Below, one piece after another: positions 1-10,260 of a stretch of DNA of 50,348 nucleotides. Both the position numbers and the translations under genes were made by a program. Each line of letters opens with the position of its first letter. The stretch's first letter is position 1. Source of the DNA: Bacteroidales bacterium (lineage in GTDB: Bacteria; Bacteroidota; Bacteroidia; Bacteroidales; F082); NCBI GenBank assembly GCA_017548125.1, contig JAFYNK010000038.1:1-50348 (forward strand), in the 5' to 3' direction. A model generated the notes under the pieces. It was given only the letters and a program-made list of their open reading frames with translations. It was not told the DNA's origin and made no database searches.

Positions 1-2837
1 GCGCTTACTTCGTTGTTCCATTCGTTAGCTGTGAAGTCGCCTGTTTCGAAGTCTTCGAAGCCGTTGCTGTATCTTCTCATACCCCATACCAATTCAACAG
101 CGTCTTCTGTTTCTGTTGCTGTGATATATTTAACAGGGTTGAATATTTCATACATTAATACATTAAGAACAGCTGTTTGACCATATTGAGCCAAAACTTC
201 AATATTTGCATCTTGGTAATCAGCCACTGTAGCTACTGCGAGGTAGTTACCTGCTAAGATTTCGCCTGAGAAAGCACCTGTTTCGTCTGCTACGAATGTG
301 TATGATACTTCAGCGCCTAATTCATCAGCACCGTTGAGAACGATAACGCCGCCAAGAACTGGAGTTGTACCATCTTGTTCGAAGAAGTTACCAGCAACTT
401 CTGTCATGCCAGTTACATAAACATAAACTGATTCGCTCATTGCTGATTCGCCTTCGTCATAAACAGCAGCAACATTAATCTTGTTACCTGTGCTCATGTT
501 GTATGGAAGGTTTTCCAATACGTATGATGTTTCTTTAATAACTTCTGTGTTATATTTTTCACCATTTACATAAACATTGTAACCACGATATGAACGGTCG
601 TTAACAGCGTTCCATGTGAGAGTTGTTGTTTCGCCTTCATAAAGTTTTTCAGCTGTTAAAGCTAAACCTTGTGGTACGTTGAATGTTGTTGTGAATGACC
701 ATACATCACCGTAAGTTGTACCGCTGGTGTTACGTGTGTTAACTTGCCAGAAGTAGTTCTTGTTGTTGTATAAGTCAAATAATTGGTGACCGATTTCGAG
801 ATTGTTTGTCCAGTCGATAACAACATCTTTTGGAGGATATGAAGTTCCTAACAAAACTTGATATTCAATTGCGTAAGCGCCAAAGCTCCATGATAATGTT
901 GGATTTTGAACGTCTTTAGCGAAGTTAGCTGGAGTTGGTTGAGTTGATTTTTCTGGAGCTGGTATTGCTTCAGCGTTAGCGTTAACTGTGAATTCGCCTG
1001 TTGAAGAAGCTGCGAAGTAGTATTTACCTGCTGGAAGAACCATAGCATTGATGCCAGAACCTCTCTTAGCTGGACGGCTTGTCAATCTGATGTCATCAAC
1101 GAAGATCATGTCTTGACCTGTACAGTTGAAGTGACGGATAGCGATATATAATTCTTGATTTGCATATTCGCCGAGAGCAATTGTTTTCTTTGCCCATTCA
1201 CCTAAACCACGTACTTCTGAACGTGTGCCTTTTGATTTAGCGCCATTGTCTAATGATTCTTCGAAGATTGTTGTGAAGTTTTCACCGTCTGTTGAAATAG
1301 CAACGCCATAATATTCTGCTGGGTAAACTTCATTGCATGTAACGTAGAATGAAAGCTCTGAATTTTCTGTGATAGAATATTTATCTTTTGTTACTAAATA
1401 GTTGTCTGGTGTTAATGCTTCATCCCAGTATGCGTGGTATGATTGAGAAACAGCGCTGAACAAGCTATTGTAACCGAATGTGTCGTAGTAACCTAAAAGG
1501 TCGATTGAGTTTTCCCACTCGCAGTTGTCACCGTCAGCGTCGATTGACTTGAAGATACCTAAGTTACCATAGTCTTCGAAGTCGCAGAAGAATGATGGAG
1601 CTGCTTTTTCTGGAGCTACGCCAACAACTGGACCGTTATAGTCGTTGTCAGCCATAGGACCTTCAGCACCTGCGAAATCTTCTGTATAAACAGCGACTTT
1701 ACCGTTAGCGCCTTCTACGTTAGCTGTGAAGAGAACGTCATTGTTGAATGTCATTTCATAAACAACGTCAGCACCGTCAGTTTCGTTACCTGGCAACAAG
1801 TAGTTGTCGTATGTTGTTTCTAAACTTGGTGTTGCTGAGAATGGGAATGAAATAGCTTCTGCTGTTTCAAAAACGTCGTTTGCAGCTGGTGTATAAGCTG
1901 TAGCTGTCAAGTCGATGAGTTGAATTGATCTTGCGTTGTTATAAGCAATTGCTAACTGACCGTTAACTTGACCTTGAGCATCGCCACTTGTAATATCGAG
2001 AACGAGAGGGTTTTTCTTTGTTACTGTTGCAGGCATGTCAACATCTGATACTTTGAAGTATGAGTTTGTTGATTCGATAGCTGATACATTGATATTGCCA
2101 GCTCTTGAGCCGATAGAGATTTCTGATGGACGCATCCATGCACCATTTGGACGTGCGCCTAAATCGAGTGAACCTGGTTTAATAACAATAGGGTCATATT
2201 CACCTTGGATTGCGATATTGAACATGACTTGTGTGTTTTGATAGTTCAATGCACCATCTATGTATGTAGATACAAAATATCCGTATGTTGGCATGTTGTC
2301 ATGTGCATACTTTGTACCGTCATTTGCTCTATACATAGATCTTGAGTTACTACCAGCACCATAAGTGTAGAATGGAATAGCTGATACATACGAACCTGTT
2401 TGGTCATATACAGTGAGAAGGATGTTCTCGCCAGTGTATTCAAATGGAGTTGCGAACTCAATGTTCAATAATCCATCTTGAGCATCAGCATAACTTACTT
2501 GACCTGAGAAAACGAGGTCGCTTTCTGAGACAGGAGCAAAGTCGTAAGTTGAAGCGAACATTTCCTTGTCTGTATTAGACATGTAAACTGCATAGGTACG
2601 TGTTAAATTGCTAGAAATAGCTAATTTAAACGCAACTGATGAAATAGTACCTGTCAAGTTCTGCATTTCTTCTGCTGTGAAAATCTGCTGAGAAACAGAA
2701 TACTTGTAGTACTCGTGAACAGGAAGCATCTGTGATGAAGTGGTGCCTTCACCAACATTAACTTCAATCTGTGTTTGTGCGTTGAGACTGAAAAGTCCAA
2801 ATAAGCACATCATCGTAAAAAGAAACAATCTTTTCAT
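1..2837 (-). CDS. Giant secreted adhesin-like protein, C-terminus beyond window (paralog 1 of 3)
   Basis: The frame is open from ATG at 2837 to the left edge (at least 945 codons), so the C-terminus is missing. The N-terminus is a signal peptide ending FSLNA, followed by QTQIEV. A beta-rich module of about 180 residues follows; it contains YSVSQQIFTAEE and FEYTGENILL and recurs in the proteins at 3470-9754 and 42885-47306. Next come an Ig-like stretch and a choice-of-anchor-J (cleaved-adhesin) domain at about residues 405-590, beginning FFCDFEDYG and ending FVDDIRLTS. Fibronectin-III-like segments follow (YEGETTTLTWNAV), and another FEDFETGDF motif at the edge suggests a second anchor-J domain. 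By analogy with its paralogs it is probably exported by Sec, then T9SS, and displayed at the surface; the sorting domain itself lies outside the window. Adhesion is inferred. Confidence 0.88.
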   Translation of the reverse strand, partial: MKRLFLFTMMCLFGLFSLNAQTQIEVNVGEGTTSSQMLPVHEYYKYSVSQQIFTAEEMQNLTGTISSVAFKLAISSNLTRTYAVYMSNTDKEMFASTYDFAPVSESDLVFSGQVSYADAQDGLLNIEFATPFEYTGENILLTVYDQTGSYVSAIPFYTYGAGSNSRSMYRANDGTKYAHDNMPTYGYFVSTYIDGALNYQNTQVMFNIAIQGEYDPIVIKPGSLDLGARPNGAWMRPSEISIGSRAGNINVSAIESTNSYFKVSDVDMPATVTKKNPLVLDITSGDAQGQVNGQLAIAYNNARSIQLIDLTATAYTPAANDVFETAEAISFPFSATPSLETTYDNYLLPGNETDGADVVYEMTFNNDVLFTANVEGANGKVAVYTEDFAGAEGPMADNDYNGPVVGVAPEKAAPSFFCDFEDYGNLGIFKSIDADGDNCEWENSIDLLGYYDTFGYNSLFSAVSQSYHAYWDEALTPDNYLVTKDKYSITENSELSFYVTCNEVYPAEYYGVAISTDGENFTTIFEESLDNGAKSKGTRSEVRGLGEWAKKTIALGEYANQELYIAIRHFNCTGQDMIFVDDIRLTSRPAKRGSGINAMVLPAGKYYFAASSTGEFTVNANAEAIPAPEKSTQPTPANFAKDVQNPTLSWSFGAYAIEYQVLLGTSYPPKDVVIDWTNNLEIGHQLFDLYNNKNYFWQVNTRNTSGTTYGDVWSFTTTFNVPQGLALTAEKLYEGETTTLTWNAVNDRSYRGYNVYVNGEKYNTEVIKETSYVLENLPYNMSTGNKINVAAVYDEGESAMSESVYVYVTGMTEVAGNFFEQDGTTPVLGGVIVLNGADELGAEVSYTFVADETGAFSGEILAGNYLAVATVADYQDANIEVLAQYGQTAVLNVLMYEIFNPVKYITATETEDAVELVWGMRRYSNGFEDFETGDFTANEWNNEVS

Positions 2838-2979
2838 AATAGTACGATTTAGTTAATAAATATGTTAATTTAATTTTATTTGTTTTTTAAATTATTGACA
2901 ATTTAACACTTTAATTACTCATTTAGTTTTACAAAACATTAATTTTTTTCAACTAACTAATAGTGTATAATCAGCGCGA

Positions 2980-2987
2980 CAAACTTA
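2980..2987 (-). promoter_or_regulatory. Candidate -7 element for the adhesin gene at 1-2837
   Basis: The minus strand reads TAAGTTTG, a match to TAnnTTTG. It would give a leader of about 138 nt to the ATG at 2837. The leader is AT-rich and no -33 motif is evident, so confidence is modest. The terminator at 3034-3062 separates this unit from the operon upstream. Confidence 0.4.
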
Positions 2988-3033
2988 ATAAAAAATAAGA
3001 TTTTATACAATAATTTTTTTCTTATTTTTTAAA

Positions 3034-3062
3034 CAAAAAAAGGCTGCTTCACAGCAGCCTTC
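3034..3062 (-). terminator. Rho-independent terminator after the 9754-3108 operon
   Basis: A 9-bp perfect stem (AAGGCTGCT / AGCAGCCTT) with loop TCAC or GTGA. On the minus strand it is followed by a run of T (plus-strand A tract at 3035-3040). It lies 46 bp after the stop of the small gene at 3108-3473. Confidence 0.85.
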
Positions 3063-3107
3063 CGGAGCCTCATGTCACGACATGCGGCAATTTGATCAAA
3101 TATAATA

Positions 3108-3473
3108 TTATTGTTTTCTTCTATTTACAGTCATATATCCAAGACCCATTCCTAACAACATCAACAGGCCTGAACCGAGTGGAGCCTCAGCTGCTACATC
3201 GTATCCGTAACCATGTGAGCTTGGCAATACTGGCAAATTGCCCCATTGGTCCATCTCACGATATTCTTGATAGTTTGTTGTGAAGAAACCATCTGTTGTC
3301 AGTTGGTATTGACTTTCCACTTGCTGATAAATATCAACTTGTTGTTGGATGATTTCCATTTGTTGAGAAATCTCCATCTGTTGTTGATTTTGCATTTGCA
3401 TATAATCAAGCTGACAGTAAGCGATATTAAAGCTTAGAAATACAACTGTTATCAATAATGCTATCTTTCTCAT
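3108..3473 (-). CDS. Small Gln-rich exported protein with C-terminal PLGSG/TM/RR tail
   Basis: 121 residues. A signal peptide ends SFNIAYC and is followed by QLDYMQ. Residues about 21-60 are very rich in Gln with a heptad-like pattern (QQMEI, QQQVDIYQQV), suggesting a coiled coil. The C-terminus is tripartite: APLGSG, a hydrophobic segment (LLMLLGMGLGYM) and a basic end (NRRKQ). This resembles a cell-envelope sorting tail; which sorting enzyme would read it is unknown. Its ATG overlaps the stop of the giant T9SS protein (ATGA, 4 bp), so translation is probably coupled and the two products are likely needed together, for instance as a partner or anchor. I do not recognise a named family. Confidence 0.75.
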   Translation of the reverse strand: MRKIALLITVVFLSFNIAYCQLDYMQMQNQQQMEISQQMEIIQQQVDIYQQVESQYQLTTDGFFTTNYQEYREMDQWGNLPVLPSSHGYGYDVAAEAPLGSGLLMLLGMGLGYMTVNRRKQ

Positions 3474-6400
3474 AATATGACTATTTTTTGTGTTCTTACT
3501 ACATTTTCTGAGATATTGCGTACGATGTAAGTTGCGCCTTTCAAGTTGCTTACATTGATTCTGTTGTTGCTGCTTTCAACGTCATTGTTATAGACCATTC
3601 TGCCCATGACATCAATGATTTGGATTGTGCCTTCAGCTTCAACGATGAGTTCATCACCACTTTGATATACGAAATTGCCATCTATTGCTGACTGACCATT
3701 ATCCAATCTGATGAAGAAACGGTCTGGATTTTCGTTAGCTGTTGCTGTGAATGAATATGAATCGAGCAACATGTTTGTTTCAGCGCCAGTCTTACGGTCA
3801 ACCAAAGTTACGTTTTGGAACTTGCCGTTTGGCTCGATGCTGATGTTATAGTTACCCATTTCCTTAGCGTCGAAGAAGAGTTCAATTTCTGTGACGTCTC
3901 TGTCGTAACCTAAGACGCTGTATTGTCTGCCGTTGTTCTTGACATAAATATCAGCGATGCTTTGGTTAAGGTTTTCGAGTTTTGAGAAACCTTTTTCTTC
4001 TTTGCCAGCGAGTTTGATGATAACGTTGTTGCTACCTTGTCTGCCAGAAGCGATAACATTGATATATTCATATTTTTCGCCTCTTGACTTGCTTGCTGTG
4101 CCGTAAGAGATTGATGGGTCATCAGCTATAGCTTCAACGAAGAAACCGTCACCGACAGGAATTGTTGTAATACCTGATTCAATAGATTTAACATAACCGC
4201 CTGTTAAAGGATCTACAGTAGCAAATGCTGGATAAACATTTTCCAATGCAACATTGCTCCAGTCCATATTGAATGGGAATGGGTTTCCGAGGAGGTGGAA
4301 GTTAGCTAATTCGTTGCCTTCACCTGCCGTGTAAGTTACTTCTGTGAAATTGAAATAATCTTTGTTGTAGAGATAACCCGACAATGTAGCTTTATCTAAT
4401 GTTTCGTATGAAGCGAGGTAACCGCGACCGTTAACGAATGCTTCTTCAAAGCCACCGTCTTTATGGTTGTTCCATTCTGCACCTTCAGCAGTTCCATCAT
4501 ATTTATACAAGTCGTATGATTTAGGAGCCCAGCTAAAACCTGTGAAGTTAATAATACTTGAACCATTGAATGGAGAAGCGATGAATTGCCATCCGTCTTC
4601 GCTAACGCCCCAAGTTGTTGGATTTACAATATTCATATTGTATGTAACGTAAACGTTTTCATTGCTTTGGAATATTTGTCCACCGTCATTGAGAACGATG
4701 CTGCCGTTGTTGGTGATTGTACCTGTAACAGTGAGAGCGCCGCCATTTTTAACTGTTAATGAACAACCAGATTGGAGTTTAAGATTCTCAACATCTGCTT
4801 CTGAAGAAACCTCTGCATTAGCTGAAATAAGTACGTTTTCGCCTGTTGGAACAACACCTGTACTCCAGTTATTTGGATTATTCCAGTCATTGTCTTCAGC
4901 AGCTGTAAATTCTATACTTGCTTTCTTTTCTACAGGAGCTGACCAGTTGACTGCTGATTCAGAAGATATAGAGATCGAAGGGAATACAACATAGTCAATA
5001 GCTGAACATCTGCCATACTTAACATCTGTACAGAAAGCAATATAAACTTGTTGATTTTTGTAAGCAGTTAAATCTGCTGCATCCCATGTCCAACCTGTTG
5101 TATGTCCTCTCTCATTATTCCAAACCTCAGTCCATGGGCCTGTTGCTGATTCTGTTGAAACCAAAACAGATAATTTATTTGTATAGTTTGTGCCAGAATA
5201 AGATGTGCTATATTGTGGAGTATGGTAATAGAATGAAACTACAGGATTTTCTATACCTGTCAAGTCGTATAAAGGAGCGACGAGATAGAACTCACCATAA
5301 GTTGAACTGCCAGAACCATTAGTATTATTACTGTAAACAGCATAACTTCCTTCTGTTGGAGATACATTATAAGCATAAGTAGTAGGTGTCCAATCGAATG
5401 TTGAACTTGTTCCTGTATGATAAGTTGTCCAACCGTCAGGAAGATTGCCACCGTTTTCAAAACCTTCTGTATATGATTTATTAACTTCTATACATGCAGA
5501 AACACCATATTCGTATGTACCGTTTTCTAATGTACTCCAATTGTAGTCTGTTGCTGTTAATGATGTGACATCTGAATAAATGCGTGTCACATTACCTTCG
5601 CTGTCTCTTCTATAGACTTTGTATGAAGTTGCGTTTTCTGGAGCTGTCCAGCTAACATTAACATATTCGCCTGATTCAACGGCTGTGACATCGAATTCTA
5701 CTACAGCGTTTTGTTCCAAGACAATATCCAAGACAGTAGTAATGCCATAAACGCTTTCAATGCCGCTGTAGCTATAGTCTTTGTAATCGTATCTTGTAAC
5801 TGTTAAGTCATATTCACCAACTAAAGCGTTAATTTCGTATGAACCATCAGCAGCTGTTGTGGTAGTGTAATTTCTTGAAACGCCACTATATTCATTATAA
5901 TAAGAAATTGCTACGACAGCGCCCTCAATTGGGTTTGTGCCGTCTGTTACAGTGCCTGAGATAAGGCCCTTGCCTGTTATTTCTACCAATTTGTCGGTCT
6001 TGGCTGATTCTCCGAAACTATAGACAGCAGAAACTGCATAAGCAGCAAAATAGCTGCCTGGAATGTATTCTAAACTTTCAACGGTGAATGTTGTGTCTGT
6101 TATAGTTTCTGTATTTATTAATGTGTATTCATATTCATAAGTTTCATAACTATATTCACCTTGTTTATATATATTGTAAGCGATAGCGCCTTCAACCTTG
6201 TTCCATGTCAATACCATCATATCTTCGCCAGCAACATATATGCCTTTGTCTGTTTCTACATACTCTGGACCTACGTATTCTAAAGTGATGTCTTTTACAT
6301 AGACTTCTCCGTTAGAAACCTCATTTGAATTGATGTAGAAATATGCTACATTTGCATATTCTTTTGATATATTTACTGCTAAAGAAGCATACGTCCAATT

Positions 6401-9400
6401 AGGATCACCATATTCGCATGGCAATGCTAAAGTTTGAGTTGCTTTACCGTCAGCGTCTGTATATAATGTGTCTATAGCAGGAACGAGTTGGTAATATTCG
6501 TCATAATAATTTATTGTGTTGAAAGCAACAACTGCATTTTCTATAGCATTGCCTTCAGTATCTTTAACGTTTACTACGAGATTAAATGTACCAGCCATCT
6601 TGACGTTAACAGCTTCGCTATGTGCTGATTCGCCTAATGTATGAACAGCTGTAACTGTGATGGCGTTGCCTGGGTTAACGTTGTGTGGAAGGTTTGTCAA
6701 TTCGAATGATGTTCCTTCAATTGCTTCAGCAAATAATACTTCATTTACGTAAATATTATAAGATGTTGCACTTTCGGCAGCTGTCCATGTGAGTGTTGTT
6801 GTTTCACCTGGATATAATTCTGCATCTGTGACAGCAAGTTCTGTAGCTTTGTTTAATGGAGTGATGAATGAATAAACTTCACCTGTTGTTGTACCGACTA
6901 CATTTCTCGCATTGACTTGCCAGTAATATGTTGTTTGATTTGTCAAACCTTCTGTTTGGAATGATGTCGCGAGTTCTGATGACCAGTCAACAACAACTTC
7001 TGTTGGAGGATTTGTTGTACCCAACAACACTTGGTATTCACTTGTATATTTACCGAATGTCCATGACAATTTAGGATTATTTTGTTCCATTGCGCCGTTT
7101 TCAGGAGCTGTGTATGTAACAGCTTCTGGAACAGGAAGTGTAGTTGTTTCGATAGTTACTGAGAAAGCGTCTTCAGCTGCTGCAACGAGATAATATTCAC
7201 CTGCTGGATATTGAACAGCGTCTATTTGAGCGCCGCGGTTTTTAACTGAACCATCTGATAAACGAAGGTTATCAATTTGTATGCTGTAAATATCTGTACT
7301 TTGTTGATGATGTAATGCGATATAATAATCTCCATAAGCGAGACCTTTTTCAGCAAGTTTTGCACCTAAATCCACAGTATTACCATATATCCAACTTTGA
7401 CTATTTGGTTCAACAGTTTCAATAAGAGTAAACACCTCTCCATCAGTTGAAACTTTAACCATTACATTATCCCATCCATTCCATTGTCCGCCACACTTAG
7501 CGTCAAATGTCAATTTAGAGTTGGCATTTATTCCATATAAAGACTTAGTAATGATATAATTATCAGCTTTATTAACACCTGTTGTATAAGAGTATGATAC
7601 AAGGAATTTGTTTTCCACGCCATATTCATTAGTAATTTGCCAATGATTATTATTACCATCATATTCAACAAGATTAAAATCTTCTAAGCTTCCATCTTCA
7701 AAATCATAGAAGAATGATGTTGGTGCAGTTGGAGCAACTTCAGCAACTTCACCTTCATAATTATTATTTGAAGAAGGTCCTGCTTGGTTTTCTAAATCTA
7801 TGTCACCTGCTTTATAAACAGCAGCTACTGCATTAGTACCTGTAACGTTTACTGTCAAAGTACCTTCGTTTTCCATTGTGAAGTGGTAAACAGCGTCAGG
7901 AGTGCTGCCTTCTGTTGCTTCGCCTGGGAGGATATAGTCGTCGTGTAATGTAGCGAAGTCTGGTGTATTAGTATAAGTACCTTCTGTAAATGTTACATTT
8001 GTTGCAAGTTCAATAACGTCTGCCTGTTCTGGAGCGTATGCTGTTGCAGAAACAGGAATTTCTACAATTGAAGCTTCACCTTCTATTTCGTATGAGATTA
8101 CGATATTGCCGTTTTGAGTACCTGCGTATGAAGTCTCTGTCTTGCATGTTACATTGAAGACAATATTACTTGCTGTAAGGTCTATATTTTCTGACAATAC
8201 GAAGAAATCGTTGCTGCTTTCAATAGATGTAATATCAGCGCCGATGTTTTCCACCTTAACTTCAGCTGATGGAGCAGTATATTTTTCTGACCAGTAGTTG
8301 CCTAATCTTATTACTTCTGCAAAGTTGACAGACTCAACATTTGGTGTTACGCCAGGTTGTGACTCAACAAAGAATTTTATTTGGTTGTTTTGATTTAATG
8401 CTAGTGTATATTTACCAGCTACATTAAGTGGGTCATAATTGTTAACTGAAGAATCATCAAATCTATAATTTGCTCTACAATTAGCTGTATTATTGCCCTT
8501 GAATGTTGGAGCCTGTACATAAGAGCCAGTATTATCGTCAACACAGATTAAGATATTGCCACCTGTATATTCAAAGTTTTTGCTGAAAGCTATTTCGCAC
8601 CATCCGTTAACGAATGTATATGTGCCACTATAAACCTTATCTTCAGCGGTCATATTAACCATATCATAGCCACCTGTGAAAGAATCTTTTGTTGTGTTTG
8701 TGATATATACGTCTATATTTCTGCTTACTGCTGAACCATTGTTATAGAATGCTATTTTTGTAACATTGCCAGCGCCGAAGCCAAGTTCGTCAGCAGTATA
8801 GATTTGCTGTGTTGTGGAATAGTTGTAATATGTATATGTTGGAATATAGTCACCTGTTGCATCACCTGCACCAACCAAAACTTCTTTAACCAAAGGAGCT
8901 TTTGCTGTTTTTGCGCAAGCTTGTTCAGAAGCTGCAGACTCTTTTTGGCCGCGAACGCCTGTTACTGTGAAACAATATTCTGTATTTGCATTAAGACCTT
9001 CAACTAAATAAGATGTTGTTGAAGCGAAACCAATAGAAGTGCCGTTTTGATAAACGTTATAGCTCTTTGCGTTTTCGGCTTCGTCCCATGTCAAAGAGAT
9101 TGAGTTATGGTTAACAGCTGTAGCTACGAGGTTTGTAGGAGTTGCAGGTTCTAAGTCATCTTGTGCTTCACCGAAAGTGAATCTGATAGAAGGTTGGCGA
9201 GTACTAGAAAAACCACCGCTTGCAGAAACAGGGCTTGAACCATTTACATATAATGTAGCATTTCTTGAAAGAGTTTTGTAGGCTTTACCAGCGCTCCAAA
9301 CATAAGTGTATGAACCTGTATTATCAGCTGATGTAAGGAGAATATTGCCTCCAGTATATTCAAAAGGAGTATCTAATTCAAAAGTAATCCAGCCGTCTGT

Positions 9401-9754
9401 TGGAGCTGTGCTTATAGCATCGCTATGGAATACCATATCAGCGTCTGTATAAGCTTCCCAGTTTGTCAAAGATTCTGTAGTAGTGTTTTTCAAATAGAAT
9501 GTAAGGTTTCTTGTTTGCGTCACATTTACTTTAAAAGCGATTTTTTCGATTGTGCCAGCAGCATGGTTGATTTCGCTTGCTGTGTAAACGTGTTGGCTAA
9601 GTTGGTAGTTAGCTCCGAAAGCAATTGGATAATAGACATTATAACTTGTCGCATCACCTCCAATTGTAACTTCATCTTGTGCGTTAAGCACGTTTAAATT
9701 CATTCCACCCAAAAGGGCAAAAATCATCAATAAAAAAGTAATTTTTTTCTTCAT
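3470..9754 (-). CDS. Giant T9SS-secreted adhesin-like protein, 2094 aa (paralog 2 of 3)
   Basis: Signal peptide residues 1-25 (NVLNA|QDEV). Order of modules: the paralog-family N-terminal beta module (about 28-195, with FEYTGGNILL), a fibronectin III domain (about 200-285), a second copy of the beta module (about 288-470, again FEYTGGNILI), and an Ig-like stretch. A choice-of-anchor-J/cleaved-adhesin domain begins near residue 683 (YDFEDGSLEDF). Fibronectin III and carboxypeptidase-regulatory-like repeats follow, then a second anchor-J domain near 1433 (EGFENGGNLPDGW) and a WNNPNNWS segment near 1621. A T9SS type A sorting domain occupies about 2030-2094 (IQIIDVMGRMVY, ending TQKIVIL). It is probably exported by T9SS and anchored to surface lipopolysaccharide; binding to host or matrix is inferred. 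It forms an operon with the small gene at 3108-3473. Confidence 0.93.
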   Translation of the reverse strand: MKKKITFLLMIFALLGGMNLNVLNAQDEVTIGGDATSYNVYYPIAFGANYQLSQHVYTASEINHAAGTIEKIAFKVNVTQTRNLTFYLKNTTTESLTNWEAYTDADMVFHSDAISTAPTDGWITFELDTPFEYTGGNILLTSADNTGSYTYVWSAGKAYKTLSRNATLYVNGSSPVSASGGFSSTRQPSIRFTFGEAQDDLEPATPTNLVATAVNHNSISLTWDEAENAKSYNVYQNGTSIGFASTTSYLVEGLNANTEYCFTVTGVRGQKESAASEQACAKTAKAPLVKEVLVGAGDATGDYIPTYTYYNYSTTQQIYTADELGFGAGNVTKIAFYNNGSAVSRNIDVYITNTTKDSFTGGYDMVNMTAEDKVYSGTYTFVNGWCEIAFSKNFEYTGGNILICVDDNTGSYVQAPTFKGNNTANCRANYRFDDSSVNNYDPLNVAGKYTLALNQNNQIKFFVESQPGVTPNVESVNFAEVIRLGNYWSEKYTAPSAEVKVENIGADITSIESSNDFFVLSENIDLTASNIVFNVTCKTETSYAGTQNGNIVISYEIEGEASIVEIPVSATAYAPEQADVIELATNVTFTEGTYTNTPDFATLHDDYILPGEATEGSTPDAVYHFTMENEGTLTVNVTGTNAVAAVYKAGDIDLENQAGPSSNNNYEGEVAEVAPTAPTSFFYDFEDGSLEDFNLVEYDGNNNHWQITNEYGVENKFLVSYSYTTGVNKADNYIITKSLYGINANSKLTFDAKCGGQWNGWDNVMVKVSTDGEVFTLIETVEPNSQSWIYGNTVDLGAKLAEKGLAYGDYYIALHHQQSTDIYSIQIDNLRLSDGSVKNRGAQIDAVQYPAGEYYLVAAAEDAFSVTIETTTLPVPEAVTYTAPENGAMEQNNPKLSWTFGKYTSEYQVLLGTTNPPTEVVVDWSSELATSFQTEGLTNQTTYYWQVNARNVVGTTTGEVYSFITPLNKATELAVTDAELYPGETTTLTWTAAESATSYNIYVNEVLFAEAIEGTSFELTNLPHNVNPGNAITVTAVHTLGESAHSEAVNVKMAGTFNLVVNVKDTEGNAIENAVVAFNTINYYDEYYQLVPAIDTLYTDADGKATQTLALPCEYGDPNWTYASLAVNISKEYANVAYFYINSNEVSNGEVYVKDITLEYVGPEYVETDKGIYVAGEDMMVLTWNKVEGAIAYNIYKQGEYSYETYEYEYTLINTETITDTTFTVESLEYIPGSYFAAYAVSAVYSFGESAKTDKLVEITGKGLISGTVTDGTNPIEGAVVAISYYNEYSGVSRNYTTTTAADGSYEINALVGEYDLTVTRYDYKDYSYSGIESVYGITTVLDIVLEQNAVVEFDVTAVESGEYVNVSWTAPENATSYKVYRRDSEGNVTRIYSDVTSLTATDYNWSTLENGTYEYGVSACIEVNKSYTEGFENGGNLPDGWTTYHTGTSSTFDWTPTTYAYNVSPTEGSYAVYSNNTNGSGSSTYGEFYLVAPLYDLTGIENPVVSFYYHTPQYSTSYSGTNYTNKLSVLVSTESATGPWTEVWNNERGHTTGWTWDAADLTAYKNQQVYIAFCTDVKYGRCSAIDYVVFPSISISSESAVNWSAPVEKKASIEFTAAEDNDWNNPNNWSTGVVPTGENVLISANAEVSSEADVENLKLQSGCSLTVKNGGALTVTGTITNNGSIVLNDGGQIFQSNENVYVTYNMNIVNPTTWGVSEDGWQFIASPFNGSSIINFTGFSWAPKSYDLYKYDGTAEGAEWNNHKDGGFEEAFVNGRGYLASYETLDKATLSGYLYNKDYFNFTEVTYTAGEGNELANFHLLGNPFPFNMDWSNVALENVYPAFATVDPLTGGYVKSIESGITTIPVGDGFFVEAIADDPSISYGTASKSRGEKYEYINVIASGRQGSNNVIIKLAGKEEKGFSKLENLNQSIADIYVKNNGRQYSVLGYDRDVTEIELFFDAKEMGNYNISIEPNGKFQNVTLVDRKTGAETNMLLDSYSFTATANENPDRFFIRLDNGQSAIDGNFVYQSGDELIVEAEGTIQIIDVMGRMVYNNDVESSNNRINVSNLKGATYIVRNISENVVRTQKIVIL

Positions 9755-9886
9755 AAGCAGTTTTTATTAATTTTATTTTATTTCTCTATATTTCTTAAAC
9801 TTTCTATTTTATCAATATTTACTCGTATTTCGCTATTTTTCAGAATATTATAACCTACAATTTTCTCAAAATAAAAAAAACGGTCA

Positions 9887-9894
9887 CAAATATA
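9887..9894 (-). promoter_or_regulatory. Candidate -7 element for the 2094-aa adhesin gene
   Basis: The minus strand reads TATATTTG (TAnnTTTG). The leader would be about 128 nt, similar to the candidate leader of the paralog at 1-2837. No good -33 is seen. Confidence 0.35.
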
Positions 9895-9953
9895 TGAAAA
9901 TTTATTAAAATTTTGTAAGGGAAATCTTAATTTTTTTAACAGATTTATTCCGT

Positions 9954-10085
9954 CTTAATGAAAAATCTGTGCAATCTGTGGTGCATGTACAATCTGTGCA
10001 ATCTGTGTAATCTGTGGTTTATATCCAAACGCAAGTATTTAATAAGCCATACGTCCGTATGTCTTTACGTGAGATTTGTGTAAAG
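9954..10085. repeat. Direct repeat flanking the RhuM gene, copy A
   Basis: It starts CTTAATGAAAAATCTGTG and contains several CAATCTGTG units, then TTTATATCCAAACGCAAGT, CATACGTCCG and TACGTGAGATT. The same order of words recurs at 11284-11382. Copy A carries about 27 extra bases made of further CAATCTGTG units, plus a few extra bases near 10065. Confidence 0.85.
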
Positions 10086-10203
10086 CGCAAGAGGGCTTGT
10101 GGCTTGAAAAGGAAAGTTCTTAATCAAAATTAACAATAAATCTTAAAATTTCTAAAAAATCGTAAAAAATGACAATGATGGACAAAATTTCCGTGTAAAA
10201 GCC

Positions 10204-10234
10204 TTGACGTTTCATTTTGTTTGCTATAAATTTG
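10204..10234 (+). promoter_or_regulatory. Bacteroidetes-type promoter of the RhuM gene
   Basis: TTG at 10204-10206, a 20-base spacer, then TAAATTTG at 10227-10234. The promoter lies inside the longest possible reading frame, which could begin at TTG 10204. This argues that translation begins at the ATG at 10261. Confidence 0.75.
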
Positions 10235-10260
10235 CAAGAGAGAACAAAAAATACAAGTTT

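Larger units (their letters stand above)
9755..10203. other. AT-rich intergenic region between the adhesin operon and the RhuM gene
   Basis: 9755-9953 is the AT-rich leader of the adhesin gene. 9954-10085 is copy A of a direct repeat, described separately. 10086-10203 shows nothing coding. No RNA gene is recognised here. Confidence 0.6.

Noticed and set aside
4662-5322. Plus-strand frames inside the 2094-aa adhesin gene
   Set aside because: Shadows of a minus-strand gene with a continuous domain structure.
10204-10260. Longer N-terminus of the RhuM protein from TTG
   Set aside because: It contains the promoter -33 and -7 elements; ATG 10261 fits the family start.
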